From: Pseudoxanthomonas sp. PXM03
GTDB lineage: Bacteria > Pseudomonadota > Gammaproteobacteria > Xanthomonadales > Xanthomonadaceae
DNA length: 64,000 bases
Assembly: GCF_014852005.1 (NCBI RefSeq)
Contig: NZ_JACVAU010000003.1
Location: 371,065-435,064, forward strand
Reading direction: 5' to 3'
In this document: positions 7,989 to 16,948 of the stretch, piece by piece
How positions within the stretch are numbered: position 1 is the stretch's first letter
How the letters are laid out: each line of letters starts with the position of its first letter
The notes under the pieces: model-generated
The model's database searches: none
What the model was told of the DNA's origin: nothing
What the model saw: the letters and a program-made list of their open reading frames with translations, nothing else
Made by a program: the position numbers and the translations under genes

Positions 7989-10250
7989 TCAGCGCGCCCC
8001 GACGGTGAACGTGGCCTGCTGCGTACGGTCCGAACTGCCGCCCACGAAGACCGTGAACGTGCCCGGCTCCACGACCTGTTGCATGCGCGCGTCGTACATG
8101 GCCAGGTCATCGAAGCCGAGCGTGAACGTCACAGTCTTCGCTTCACCCGGCTGCAGCGACACGCGCTGGAACCCGCGCAACTGCTTCACGGGCCGAGTGA
8201 TGCTGGCCACGTCGTCGCGCACGTAGAGCTGTACCACTTCGTCGCCTGCGCGCTTGCCGGTGTTGGTGACGCGCACGCTGACCTGCTGCTCCAGGGCATC
8301 CGGCTTCAGCGTCGCCGATGACACGACCGGTACGTCATACCGGAACGTGGTGTAGCTCAGGCCGTGGCCGAAGGCGTACAAAGGCGTCCACGGGACGTCG
8401 AGGTACTTGCTGGTGTACTTCTCTTCCGTGCGCGGCGGGCGGCCGGTGTTCTTGTGTGCGTAGTAGATCGGCACCTGGCCTACGTTGTGCGGGAAGGTGA
8501 TCGGCAATTTCGCGGAGGGATTCACGTCGCCGAACAGTACGTCGGCAATGGCGTGCCCGCCCTCGATGCCCGGGAACCACGCCTCCAGGATCGCCGGTAC
8601 CTTGCCTTTCAGCCCGCCGATCGACAGCGGCCGGCCATTCAACAGCACGACCACCACGGGCTTGCCGGTGTCCGCGACCGCAAGCGCGAGCTGCTCCTGC
8701 ACGCCCGGCAGGTCCAGCGAGGTGCGGTTGTTCGCCTCCGCGCTCATGTCCGGGTGTTCGCCGAGGAACATCACCACCGCGTCGGCCTGTTTCGCGGCGG
8801 CGACCGCATCGGCGATACCGCGGGTGTCCTGGCTGTCGATGTCGGTGCCCTTCGCCACGACAAGGCGCGTCCTGTCGCCGAGCGCGGCCTTCAAGCCTTC
8901 GAGCGGCGTGACCGCGTCCTCCTCGCGCCCCGCCATCGCCCAGTTGCCCAACATGGCGCGACGATGGTCGGCCAGCGGCCCGATCACCGCAAGCGTTCGC
9001 ACCGACTTGGAGAGCGGCAGCACCTGGTCGTCGTTCTCCAGCAGCACCAGCGACTTCTGCGCCATCCGGCGTGCGTCGGCACGGTGCTGCGGCGTCAGTG
9101 TCAGCGCGCGCTCACGGGCGCCGTCGTCGGTGCAGGAGCGATAGGGATCATCGAACAGGCCCAGGCGATACTTCGCGTTGAGCACGCGACGCACCGATGC
9201 ATCCAGCTGCGCCATCGGGATGCGCCCCGCTTTCACCGCCGCCGGAAGATCCTTCACGTAGATCTGGCTGACCATGTCGACATCCACGCCCGCGCGCAGG
9301 CCGAGGATGCCGGCCTGTTCGCGGTCGGCGGCCACGCCATGCGGCATGAGTTCCATCACGCCGGTGTAGTCGCTGACCAGCAGGCCGTCCCAGCCCCACT
9401 GCTTGCGCAGCAGATCCTCAATCAGCGGCTGGTGCGCGTGCATCGGCACGCCAGCGATCTCGTTGAATGCGGCCATGATCGATTGCGCGCCCGCATCGAC
9501 GGCAGCCTTGAACGGCGGCAGGTAGAGTTCGTGCAGCGTGCGCTCGGAGATGTCGGCGACGTTGTAGTCGCGTCCCGCCTCCGCCGCACCGTAGGCGACG
9601 AAATGCTTGGCGGTGGCGAGCACCGCATCCGGTGCGCGCAGGTCTTCGCCCTGGAAGCCCCGCACCCGTGCCGCAGCCAGCACGGAGCCCAGGTACGGGT
9701 CTTCGCCGGCGCCTTCCACGACGCGGCCCCAGCGTGGATCGCGCGAAATGTCGACCATCGGAGCGTAGGTCCAGTGGATGCCGTGCGCCGACGCCTCGAT
9801 CGCCGCGACGCGGGCGGCGTGCTGCACTTCGGCCGGGTCGAAACTCGCCGATTCGCCCAGCGGCACCGGGAACACCGTGCGATGTCCGTGGATGACGTCG
9901 TACCCGAACAGCAGGGGAATGCCGAGCCGCGACTGCTCCACGGCGATGCGCTGCAGGCGGCAGGTCAGCACCGCGCCCTGGGTGCCGAGGTAGGAGCCGA
10001 TCTCGCCACGACGGATCTGGTCCTCGCTGCCCGCCATCGCGGCCGGCCCCGTGTTGTTGCCCACGCCGGGCGGCTGGTTCAGCTGGCCGAGCTTCTCATC
10101 CACCGTCATCTTCGCCAGCAGGGCGTCAACGAATGCTTTTTCGGCCGTCGTCGCGTAGACCGGCGGCCTGGCGGTGGCGGTCCCGGCCAGCAGGGTAGCC
10201 ACCAGTCCGGCCAGCAGTGCGTGGGGGATTCGGGGATTGTGATGCTTCAT
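7989..10250 (-). CDS. bglX: Periplasmic beta-glucosidase, GH3 (BglX type)
   Basis: This 753-residue GH3 enzyme removes terminal beta-linked glucose from oligosaccharides in the periplasm. A signal peptide covers residues 1 to about 28 (LLAGTATA). The GH3 N-terminal barrel contains the family KH motif (Lys215-His216) and the nucleophile in LLVSDYTGVME (Asp294). The second domain and a C-terminal fibronectin-III-like domain (EVVQLYVRDDVASITRPVKQ) follow. The length matches BglX. An operator-like palindrome lies 32 bases upstream of the ATG at 10248-10250, tying it to the LacI regulon. Its linkage preference (beta-1,2, 1,3 or 1,4) cannot be read. Confidence 0.93.
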   Translation of the reverse strand: MKHHNPRIPHALLAGLVATLLAGTATARPPVYATTAEKAFVDALLAKMTVDEKLGQLNQPPGVGNNTGPAAMAGSEDQIRRGEIGSYLGTQGAVLTCRLQRIAVEQSRLGIPLLFGYDVIHGHRTVFPVPLGESASFDPAEVQHAARVAAIEASAHGIHWTYAPMVDISRDPRWGRVVEGAGEDPYLGSVLAAARVRGFQGEDLRAPDAVLATAKHFVAYGAAEAGRDYNVADISERTLHELYLPPFKAAVDAGAQSIMAAFNEIAGVPMHAHQPLIEDLLRKQWGWDGLLVSDYTGVMELMPHGVAADREQAGILGLRAGVDVDMVSQIYVKDLPAAVKAGRIPMAQLDASVRRVLNAKYRLGLFDDPYRSCTDDGARERALTLTPQHRADARRMAQKSLVLLENDDQVLPLSKSVRTLAVIGPLADHRRAMLGNWAMAGREEDAVTPLEGLKAALGDRTRLVVAKGTDIDSQDTRGIADAVAAAKQADAVVMFLGEHPDMSAEANNRTSLDLPGVQEQLALAVADTGKPVVVVLLNGRPLSIGGLKGKVPAILEAWFPGIEGGHAIADVLFGDVNPSAKLPITFPHNVGQVPIYYAHKNTGRPPRTEEKYTSKYLDVPWTPLYAFGHGLSYTTFRYDVPVVSSATLKPDALEQQVSVRVTNTGKRAGDEVVQLYVRDDVASITRPVKQLRGFQRVSLQPGEAKTVTFTLGFDDLAMYDARMQQVVEPGTFTVFVGGSSDRTQQATFTVGAR

Positions 10251-10281
10251 GGCGCCCTCCCGGCATAGCGAAGGGCGCGAA

Positions 10282-10295
10282 TGTAAGCGTTTTCA
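10282..10295. promoter_or_regulatory. LacI-family operator upstream of the GH3 gene
   Basis: TGTAAGCGTTTTCA fits the pattern shared with the sites at 3626, 6731 and 7849 and lies 32 bases upstream of the start codon. Confidence 0.65.
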
Positions 10296-10336
10296 GCGGC
10301 GACTGCATGCGGCAGCGCCGGAAAGGCCGACGGTGC

Positions 10337-10606
10337 TCAGCGGGCCTCGTCGGGTGTACGCGCGTCGATGGCCAAGGCGTGGATATCGGTCTGCATCATC
10401 TCGCCCAGGGCGGCGTAGACGGCACGATGGCGGGCCAGCGGGGGCTTGCCGGCGAAGGCGGCGCTGGTGATGCGAACCGTGAAGTGCCCTCGCCCGTCAC
10501 GGGCCCCCTCATGGCCCGCGTGCTTGTGGCTGTCGTCCAGAACATCCAGCGACACCGGCTGCAGGGCGGACTCGAGGGCTGCCCGGATGCGCTCGATCCG
10601 GTTCAC
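10337..10606 (-). CDS. bolA: BolA-family protein
   Basis: The 89-residue protein shows the BolA fold signature: [11 protein letters not shown], then [32 protein letters not shown] and [10 protein letters not shown]. BolA proteins work with monothiol glutaredoxins in iron-sulfur cluster handling and also act in stress responses. Its ATG overlaps the stop of the upstream YciI-like gene (ATGA at 10603-10606), so the pair is coupled. It ends shortly before the GH3 upstream region. Confidence 0.92.
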   Translation of the reverse strand: MNRIERIRAALESALQPVSLDVLDDSHKHAGHEGARDGRGHFTVRITSAAFAGKPPLARHRAVYAALGEMMQTDIHALAIDARTPDEAR

Positions 10607-10902
10607 GGCAGGACCTTGCGGAAGGGCCGGACGTCCGTGCGCGCGTACACGCCGGCGGTTGCGTAGGGATCGGCATCGGCCCAGGCGCGGGCGTCTTCCA
10701 GCGAGTCGAACTCGGCGATCACGATGCTGCCGCTGAAGCCGGCCGGACCCGGATCCTCCGCATCAATGGCCGGACACGGGCCCGCCAGCAGCAGGCGACC
10801 CTCGTCGCGCAGCGCGGTCAGGCGGGCCAGGTGCGCAGGCCGCGAAGCCAGGCGCTTGGGAAGGGCGTCGGGGGCGTCATGCCCTTCAATGGCATACCAC
10901 AT
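10603..10902 (-). CDS. yciI: YciI-family protein
   Basis: This is a small (99-residue) ferredoxin-like-fold protein of the YciI/YCII group: [19 protein letters not shown], then LLLAGPCPA, and [22 protein letters not shown]. The start ATG at 10900-10902 matches the family N-terminus; an upstream ATG would add 25 unrelated residues. The biochemical role of the family is poorly known. It overlaps bolA by four bases, an arrangement I recall from related genomes. Confidence 0.88.
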   Translation of the reverse strand: MWYAIEGHDAPDALPKRLASRPAHLARLTALRDEGRLLLAGPCPAIDAEDPGPAGFSGSIVIAEFDSLEDARAWADADPYATAGVYARTDVRPFRKVLP

Positions 10903-11278
10903 GCTGTTTACTCCAGGGGCTGAGCCTGAATTGTACGTGCCCTCCCCTGGGCGGGTGCTGGACACGCTCCCGGCCAAGCCTTACCCTGTCGTTCATTGCA
11001 CGGCCGGAAGCAGCGGCCCGTCCAGGGGAAGACCCGGCCACGCCGCCCTCCCCGATCCCCGGCACGGGGACCACCGGGACGTTCGATTCGCTGCCGATAC
11101 CCGCCCGCGCCCGACGACCTCTCGCTGTCCACCGCCGCATCCTGCGGTGTGCTTTGCTGGTTGCTTCAAGGGAAGCGTTCGCCCTGCGACGCATGATGTT
11201 GGTTTGCGGAATGACGGCACCAAGCCGGCCCTGCCGCGTGCAGGATGGATCGGTGGTTAGCACGATGACTGTTTCTTG
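10903..11278. other. Intergenic region between yciI and scpA
   Basis: About 375 bases separate two divergent transcription units. I see no convincing ORF, RNA gene or strong hairpin here; it probably holds promoters for both directions. Confidence 0.5.
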
Positions 11279-12184
11279 ATGAGCCCAGAACTCGCGTCCG
11301 ACGCGAACCCACAATCCCCGTCCACGCATCCGCAGCAGCAGGAAATGCCGCTGGCGATGGTGCATGGCCAGCCGGTACTGCAGATCCCGCAGGACCTGTA
11401 CATCCCGCCGGATGCGCTGGAAGTCATCCTGGACGCGTTCGAGGGGCCGCTGGACCTGCTGCTGTACCTGATCCGCCGGCAGAACCTGGACATCCTGGAC
11501 ATCCCCGTCGCCGAGATCACCCGGCAGTACGTGGACTACATCAACGTGATGCAGGAACTGCGGTTCGAACTGGCCGCCGAGTACCTGCTGATGGCGGCCA
11601 TCCTGGCCGAGATCAAGTCCCGCATGCTGTTGCCCCGGCCGGTGAGCGAGGATGGCGAGGAAGGCGATCCGCGCGCCGAGCTGGTGCGTCGCCTGCAGGA
11701 GTACGAACGCTTCAAGCAGGCGGCCGAGGACTTGGACGCCCTGCCACGCCAGGACCGCGACACCACGCCGGTCAGCGCGGACGTTCCGGACCGGGCGGCG
11801 GTCAGGCTGCCGCCCCCGGTGGAACTGAAGGAAATGCTGCTGGCGCTGCACGATGTGCTCAAGCGCGCCGAGCTGTTCAGCGGCCACGCGATCAAGCGCG
11901 AGGCGCTCAGCGTGCGCCAGCGCATGGGCGATGTGCTGACGCGGCTGGAGGACGGCAAGTTCCACCGTTTCGAAAGCATGTTCACGCCGGAAGAAGGCAA
12001 GCTGGGCGTGCTGGTGACCTTCCTGTCCATGCTGGAGCTGGCCAAGGAACAGTTGCTGGACATCGTGCAGGAAGCCCCGCTGGCACCGATCTACATCAAG
12101 TCGCTGGCGCTGAACAACACCAACGAACCGCTGCAGTTCAACAGCGAGTTCGACGACAGCGACGCTGCCAACGACACCCCCTGA
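11279..12184 (+). CDS. scpA: Segregation and condensation protein A (kleisin)
   Basis: ScpA is the kleisin subunit of the SMC-ScpAB condensin complex that compacts and segregates the chromosome. The family N-terminal motif is clear: ILDAFEGPLDLLLYLIRRQNLDILDIPVAEIT, followed by EYLLMAAILAEIKSRMLLP. The C-terminal winged-helix segment is at LGVLVTFLSMLELAKEQLL. The product is 301 residues from ATG 11279; the first 40 residues are a variable Pro/Gln-rich extension, so an internal start (ATG 11345) is possible. scpB follows after about 50 bases. Confidence 0.94.
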   Translation: MSPELASDANPQSPSTHPQQQEMPLAMVHGQPVLQIPQDLYIPPDALEVILDAFEGPLDLLLYLIRRQNLDILDIPVAEITRQYVDYINVMQELRFELAAEYLLMAAILAEIKSRMLLPRPVSEDGEEGDPRAELVRRLQEYERFKQAAEDLDALPRQDRDTTPVSADVPDRAAVRLPPPVELKEMLLALHDVLKRAELFSGHAIKREALSVRQRMGDVLTRLEDGKFHRFESMFTPEEGKLGVLVTFLSMLELAKEQLLDIVQEAPLAPIYIKSLALNNTNEPLQFNSEFDDSDAANDTP

Positions 12185-12233
12185 CGCAGCCGGGCCGACC
12201 CGCCCGCGCCGCATGCCCGAACGACAGGACCGC

Positions 12234-13079
12234 ATGGATCAATCGCTCATCAACCGCATCGTGGAAGCCGCCCTGCTGGCGGCGACCCAGCCGCTGACAC
12301 TCGCGCAGCTGCACGGCCTGTTCCCCGAGGACGAGCCGGCACCGGAAGGCAGTGTCGAGCAGGCACTGCAACAGCTTGCCGACGCCTGCGCCGACCGCGG
12401 CGTCGAACTGGTCGAAGTCGCCTCCGGCTACCGCTACCAGGTCAAGGCCGACGTGCATGCCTGGGTCGCCCGGTTGTGGACGGAACGCAAGACCAAGTAC
12501 ACCCGCGCCACGCTGGAAACCCTGGCGCTGATCGCCTACCGCCAGCCGATCACGCGTGGCGAGATCGAGCAGGTCCGTGGCGTCGCGGTGAGCAGCAACA
12601 TCATCCAGGCCCTCGAAGAGCGCGAATGGATCCGCGTGGTGGGCCACCGCGATGTCCCGGGCAAGCCGGCGCTGTTTGGCACCACCAAGGGCTTCCTCGA
12701 TTATTTCGGCCTGAAGCGCCTGGACGAACTGCCGCCCCTGTCCGAACTCAAGGACATCGGCGAACTGGAGCCGCAACTGCCGCTGGACGGCGCGCCGCTG
12801 CCGGTCAGCATCGCAAGCGGCGATGCCGTGGATGAGGCACGGGACGAACACCAGCAGGCCGCGCCGTCGGACGACGACGCAGGCGACAGGGACGACGGAA
12901 CGGATACCGATACGCAGGACCACGCGGACGCGTCGCAGGACGATGCCGCCAATGACGACACCCCGACGGAAGCCGGCCATGACGCCGCACACGCTTCCAA
13001 CGATGAACCTCAACCCCAAGATGACGACGCCGCAGTTTCCGACGAGGAACACCAGGCACCGTCGGAGCAGAAACAATGA
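12234..13079 (+). CDS. scpB: Segregation and condensation protein B
   Basis: ScpB dimers bind ScpA and regulate the SMC ATPase. Two winged-helix domains are visible (INRIVEAALLAATQPLTLAQL; YTRATLETLALIAYRQPITRGEIEQVRGV). I choose ATG 12234 because AGGA lies just upstream; an in-frame ATG at 12213 is the alternative. The product is 281 residues. After about residue 190 the protein becomes a long acidic Asp/Glu-rich tail, longer than in E. coli-type homologues. The gene overlaps rluB by four bases (ATGA), so the three genes form one operon. Confidence 0.94.
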   Translation: MDQSLINRIVEAALLAATQPLTLAQLHGLFPEDEPAPEGSVEQALQQLADACADRGVELVEVASGYRYQVKADVHAWVARLWTERKTKYTRATLETLALIAYRQPITRGEIEQVRGVAVSSNIIQALEEREWIRVVGHRDVPGKPALFGTTKGFLDYFGLKRLDELPPLSELKDIGELEPQLPLDGAPLPVSIASGDAVDEARDEHQQAAPSDDDAGDRDDGTDTDTQDHADASQDDAANDDTPTEAGHDAAHASNDEPQPQDDDAAVSDEEHQAPSEQKQ

Positions 13080-14731
13080 GCAACACCCCGAAAAAACCCT
13101 CTCTCGGCAAGCTGTCGCTGAAGCGCGGCGAAGGCGCCGAAACCCCCGACACCCAACGCCTTGAAGAGCGACTGCACAAGGTACTGGCGCAGGCCGGACT
13201 GGGCTCGCGCCGCGCGCTGGAACAGCGCATCGCCGACGGCCTGGTCAAGGTCAACGGCGAAGTCGCGCAGACCGGCATGTCAGTCAAGGGCGGCGACCGC
13301 ATCGAGCTCGACGGCAAGACGTTCGTTGCCAGCGCGCTGACCGAGCCTTCCCGCGTGCTGATCTACAACAAGCCGGAAGGCGAAGTGACCACCCGCGAAG
13401 ATCCCGAAGGCCGCCCGACGATCTTCGAAGCGCTGCCGGCCCTGAAGGGCGCGCGCTGGATTGCCATCGGCCGCCTGGACATCAACACCACCGGCCTGCT
13501 GCTGCTGACCACCGATGGCGAACTCGCCAACGCGATGATGCATCCGTCCTACGAAGTCGAACGCGAGTACGTGGTACGCGTGCGTGCGCCGGAAGGCCAG
13601 GAGAGCGTGCCGGACAACGTCGTCGACCGCCTGCGCCGCGGCGTGGCGCTGGAAGACGGCCCGGCCAAGTTCGACAGCATCGAGCGCATCGGCGGCACCG
13701 ACTCGCACGACTGGTTCAGCGTGGTGGTCAAGGAAGGCCGCAACCGCGAAGTGCGCCGCCTGTGGGAATCGCAGGGCTGCCAGGTCAGTCGCCTGAAGCG
13801 CGTGCGCTACGGCAAGGTCAGCCTGCCGCAGCCGTTGCTGCGCGGCCAGTCGCAGGAACTGCCCGACGCGCAGGTGCTGGCGTTGCGCAAGGAGCTGGGC
13901 CTTGAAGACGGCACGCCCGCCGCGCTGACGCTGCAGCCGGTCATCGGCCAGCGCAAGGCATCCAAGTCCACCGTGCACGTGGGCGGGGGACGCAGCGGCA
14001 GCGCCTACGTCAACGGCCACAACAGCGCCGACGAAGGCCGCGAACTGCGCCGCTTCGATCATGTCCGTGAAGACCGTGGCCGCGGTGGTCGCGGCAAGAA
14101 GCCGCATGGCGGGCTGACCGTCAGTGGCGAGCAAGCTGCGAAGCAGTCGCAGCGGCCGTTCAAGCAGCGTACGCAGAAGGGCCCCAAGCCGTTGCCGGAC
14201 GGCAATCCGGCGGCGTTCCGCAGCTGGTACGTGCCGGACGGCGTGGATACCGGCCCGGCCGGACACCGCAACGCCGGCCCCGGTGGCCCGAAGAAGCCTT
14301 ATGGCGGCAAGCCGGGCGGTCGTCCGGGTGCCGGTGGCAAGCCGGGTGGCGGCATGGGCAAGCGCGGCCCGGGCGGTGGTCCCGGTGGCTTCGGTGGCGA
14401 CCGCTTCGGCAGTGACCGCGCCGGCCCGGGTGCCGAACGTGGTCCGCGTGGTGCGCAAGGTGCTGCGGGCAAGCCGCAGCGCGCGGCGCGCCCGTACGGT
14501 CATCCCGCCAGTGCGCCCAGCTTCCCGTCCGACCACGCCAATCCCGGGTTCAGTCCGTATGGCCAGCAGCCACGCGGCCCGCGTCCGCAGGGACGCCCCG
14601 GCGGCGGTGGCAACCGTCCGCAACATGCCGGTCCGCGCCCCGGTGGTCGCCCGGCCGGTGGGCGTGGGCCCGGTGGCCGGCCCGGCGGCGGCGGCGGGCA
14701 GCGTGGCCCCCGCGGCGGCGGCCACGGTTGA
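13076..14731 (+). CDS. rluB: 23S rRNA pseudouridine synthase RluB with long Gly/Arg-rich tail
   Basis: This enzyme makes pseudouridine 2605 in 23S rRNA. It has an S4 RNA-binding domain at about residues 30-80 (LHKVLAQAGLGSRRALEQRI), then the RsuA-family catalytic domain with IGRLDINTTGLLLLTTDGE (catalytic Asp135) and EGRNREVRRLWESQG. The catalytic body ends near residue 270. The remaining 270 or so residues, about half the 551-residue protein, are a low-complexity Gly/Pro/Arg/Lys-rich extension resembling RGG-type RNA-binding tails. The start overlaps the scpB stop. A strong terminator follows the stop codon. Confidence 0.93.
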   Translation: MSNTPKKPSLGKLSLKRGEGAETPDTQRLEERLHKVLAQAGLGSRRALEQRIADGLVKVNGEVAQTGMSVKGGDRIELDGKTFVASALTEPSRVLIYNKPEGEVTTREDPEGRPTIFEALPALKGARWIAIGRLDINTTGLLLLTTDGELANAMMHPSYEVEREYVVRVRAPEGQESVPDNVVDRLRRGVALEDGPAKFDSIERIGGTDSHDWFSVVVKEGRNREVRRLWESQGCQVSRLKRVRYGKVSLPQPLLRGQSQELPDAQVLALRKELGLEDGTPAALTLQPVIGQRKASKSTVHVGGGRSGSAYVNGHNSADEGRELRRFDHVREDRGRGGRGKKPHGGLTVSGEQAAKQSQRPFKQRTQKGPKPLPDGNPAAFRSWYVPDGVDTGPAGHRNAGPGGPKKPYGGKPGGRPGAGGKPGGGMGKRGPGGGPGGFGGDRFGSDRAGPGAERGPRGAQGAAGKPQRAARPYGHPASAPSFPSDHANPGFSPYGQQPRGPRPQGRPGGGGNRPQHAGPRPGGRPAGGRGPGGRPGGGGGQRGPRGGGHG

Positions 14732-14739
14732 AGCAACAC

Positions 14740-14770
14740 GAAGAAGGCGCCCTCGGCGCCTTCTTCTTTT
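14740..14770 (+). terminator. Rho-independent terminator of scpA-scpB-rluB
   Basis: A perfect 12-base stem (GAAGAAGGCGCC with GGCGCCTTCTTC) around a CTC loop is followed by TTTT. It begins nine bases after the rluB stop. Confidence 0.92.
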
Positions 14771-14876
14771 CGGGCTGCCGGTTCGCGACCAGACGACTTC
14801 ATCGCGACTTCATCGTCACTCCCTGCTCGGTCTGCACGCTGCGCCTCCAGACCGATGACGGAGCGCTTGCCCCACC

Positions 14877-15989
14877 ATGCAGGACAACCGCTATGACGTG
14901 ATCGTGGTGGGTGCAGGATTCGCCGGCCTTGCATGCGCGCGCGAGCTGGCCTCCGGCGGCTTCCGTGTATGCGTGATCGATCGCAAGCACGATCTCGGCG
15001 AACGCCTGCATACGACAGGCATCCTGGTGAAGGAGGCTTGCGAATCCCCCCTGCTCGCCGGCCTGCCGGCAGCGCTGGTGCGCGCCGTACCGCACATCCG
15101 GCTGTATGCGCCGAGCTTGCGCAGCGTGCGGCTTGGCGCGAAAGACTACCGGTTCTACACCACCGACACGCCCGCCCTGATGCGATGGATGGGCGAACAA
15201 GCGCGGGCTGCCGGCATCGACCTGCGGCTGGGATGGGCCTTCCGCGATGCCGTGCGGACCGCCAGTGGGTGGCACGTGCCCGGCATCGGACACGCGCGCT
15301 TTCTTGTCGGCGCGGATGGCGCGCGTTCACGGGTCGCAGAACGCATGGGGCTGGGTCGCGCAAGCCAGTTCCTTTACGGCGTCGAGCACGAATTCGACGA
15401 CGTCGCCCTGCGCGAACCCGATGCCCTGCACTGCTTCCTCAGCAAACGGTTTGCGCCTGGCTACCTGGGTTGGGTGGCGCAGACGCCCACCGGCGTACAG
15501 GCCGGACTCGCCATGCGGCACCGTGCCGGCACGCGCTCACCGCCCGACATCGAAGGCTTCCTGCGGCATGTCGCCCCGATGACGGGACTGCCGGGTGGAC
15601 GTCGACCGGACAGCATTCGCGCCGGATTGATCCCCTGCGGCGGCCCCGTGCAGCCCTGGCAGCGGGATGGCGTGCTGCTGGCGGGCGACGCGGCCGGCAT
15701 GGTGTCCCCGCTCTCGGCTGGTGGCATACACGCGGGCCTGCGGCACGGTGCGACGATCGGGCGCATGCTCGCCCATCGGCTGCAGGACGATGCCATGCCC
15801 ATGCTCCCCGCCATGCCTGCCGTACCCGCCTTCGCCTTCAAGCGCATGCTGCGATGGGCCTTCGACCACGCGCAGTTCGATGCCCCGGTGAACCTGCTGC
15901 TGACCGCGCGCCCCATGCGTCGCATGGTGGAGCAACTCTGCTTCCATCGGCGTGGCGGTCCGACGCCCGACCCGAAGCGCGCGGATTGA
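14877..15989 (+). CDS. FAD-dependent oxidoreductase (geranylgeranyl-reductase-like)
   Basis: The 370-residue protein is a flavoprotein of the PHBH/geranylgeranyl reductase group. The N-terminal Rossmann motif is YDVIVVGAGFAGLACARE (GAGFAG at residues 12-17), a central FLVGADGARSRVAE matches the second FAD/NADPH motif, and GVLLAGDAAGMVSPLSAGGI is the third FAD-binding motif. Likely chemistry is reduction or hydroxylation of a lipid or small aromatic substrate, but the sequence does not say which. It stands alone behind the rluB terminator and is followed after about 65 bases by the ferredoxin reductase gene in the same direction. Confidence 0.8.
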   Translation: MQDNRYDVIVVGAGFAGLACARELASGGFRVCVIDRKHDLGERLHTTGILVKEACESPLLAGLPAALVRAVPHIRLYAPSLRSVRLGAKDYRFYTTDTPALMRWMGEQARAAGIDLRLGWAFRDAVRTASGWHVPGIGHARFLVGADGARSRVAERMGLGRASQFLYGVEHEFDDVALREPDALHCFLSKRFAPGYLGWVAQTPTGVQAGLAMRHRAGTRSPPDIEGFLRHVAPMTGLPGGRRPDSIRAGLIPCGGPVQPWQRDGVLLAGDAAGMVSPLSAGGIHAGLRHGATIGRMLAHRLQDDAMPMLPAMPAVPAFAFKRMLRWAFDHAQFDAPVNLLLTARPMRRMVEQLCFHRRGGPTPDPKRAD

Positions 15990-16056
15990 GCACGATCAAG
16001 GCCGCATCGCGGCGGTCGGCTACAATGCGCCGTTGATTCGATAGCCCAGACCCCCC

Positions 16057-16836
16057 ATGTCCTCTGCGTTCGGCACCGAGACGGTGCTCGACGTCCGTCA
16101 CTGGACGGACGCCTACTTCAGCTTCACCACCACCCGCGACGACGGTTTCCGCTTCGAGAACGGCCAGTTCGTCATGATCGGGCTGGAAGTCGAAGGCAAG
16201 CCGCTGTTGCGCGCCTACTCGATCGCCAGTGCGAACTGGGAAGAACAGCTCGAGTTCTTCAGCATCAAGGTGCAGAACGGTCCGCTGACCTCGCGCCTGC
16301 AGCACATCAAGCCGGGCGACAGCGTGCTGATCGGACGCAAGCCCACCGGCACACTGCTGATCAGCGACCTGCACCCCGGCCGCAATCTCTATCTGCTGGG
16401 CACGGGGACCGGACTGGCGCCGTGGCTGTCGATCATCAAGGACCCGGCAACCTACGAGCGCTTCGACAAGGTCATCCTGACCCACGGCGTGCGCCATGCA
16501 GAAGACCTGGCCTATCGCGACTATTTCGAGAAGGAATTGCCGCAGCACGAATTCCTCGGCGAGACCATCCGCGAGAAGCTGCTGTACTACCCCGCCGTCA
16601 CCCGCGAGGACTTCCCCCACCAGGGCCGCCTGACCGACCTGATGGCCAGCGGCAGGATGATGGAGAGCCTCGACATCGACGCACTGGATGCGGAGCACGA
16701 CCGCGCCATGATCTGCGGCAGCCCGCAGATGCTGGCCGATTTCCGTGCCCTGCTGGACAGCCGCGGCTTCACCGCCGCACCACGCATCGGCACCGCCGGG
16801 CAGTATGTGTTCGAGCGCGCCTTCGTCGAGAAATAG
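16057..16836 (+). CDS. fpr: Ferredoxin--NADP+ reductase
   Basis: This 259-residue FAD enzyme passes electrons between NADPH and ferredoxin or flavodoxin. The FAD site is LLRAYSIASANWEEQLEFF, the NADP site starts at LLGTGTGLAPWLSI, and MICGSPQML and a C-terminal VFERAFVEK complete the bacterial type I Fpr signature. Length fits the family. It lies downstream of another flavoprotein and upstream of a thioredoxin-like gene. Confidence 0.95.
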   Translation: MSSAFGTETVLDVRHWTDAYFSFTTTRDDGFRFENGQFVMIGLEVEGKPLLRAYSIASANWEEQLEFFSIKVQNGPLTSRLQHIKPGDSVLIGRKPTGTLLISDLHPGRNLYLLGTGTGLAPWLSIIKDPATYERFDKVILTHGVRHAEDLAYRDYFEKELPQHEFLGETIREKLLYYPAVTREDFPHQGRLTDLMASGRMMESLDIDALDAEHDRAMICGSPQMLADFRALLDSRGFTAAPRIGTAGQYVFERAFVEK

Positions 16837-16948
16837 GCGCGAGGCCCGCGCCGGGGCCACGCCCTGCGCGCATCGGGAACAGGCCACGCGGGACGACCGC
16901 CACGCCAACTGCTACGCTGCCGACACGAGGTCCTGGGGAGGACGAGCC

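Noticed and set aside
10903..11278. Possible small gene or RNA upstream of scpA
   Set aside because: Short frames here have no ribosome site or protein-like character and no stable structure stood out.
13280..14725. 481-codon minus-strand ORF over rluB
   Set aside because: Mirror frame of a Gly/Arg-rich gene with biased codons; no homologous motif.
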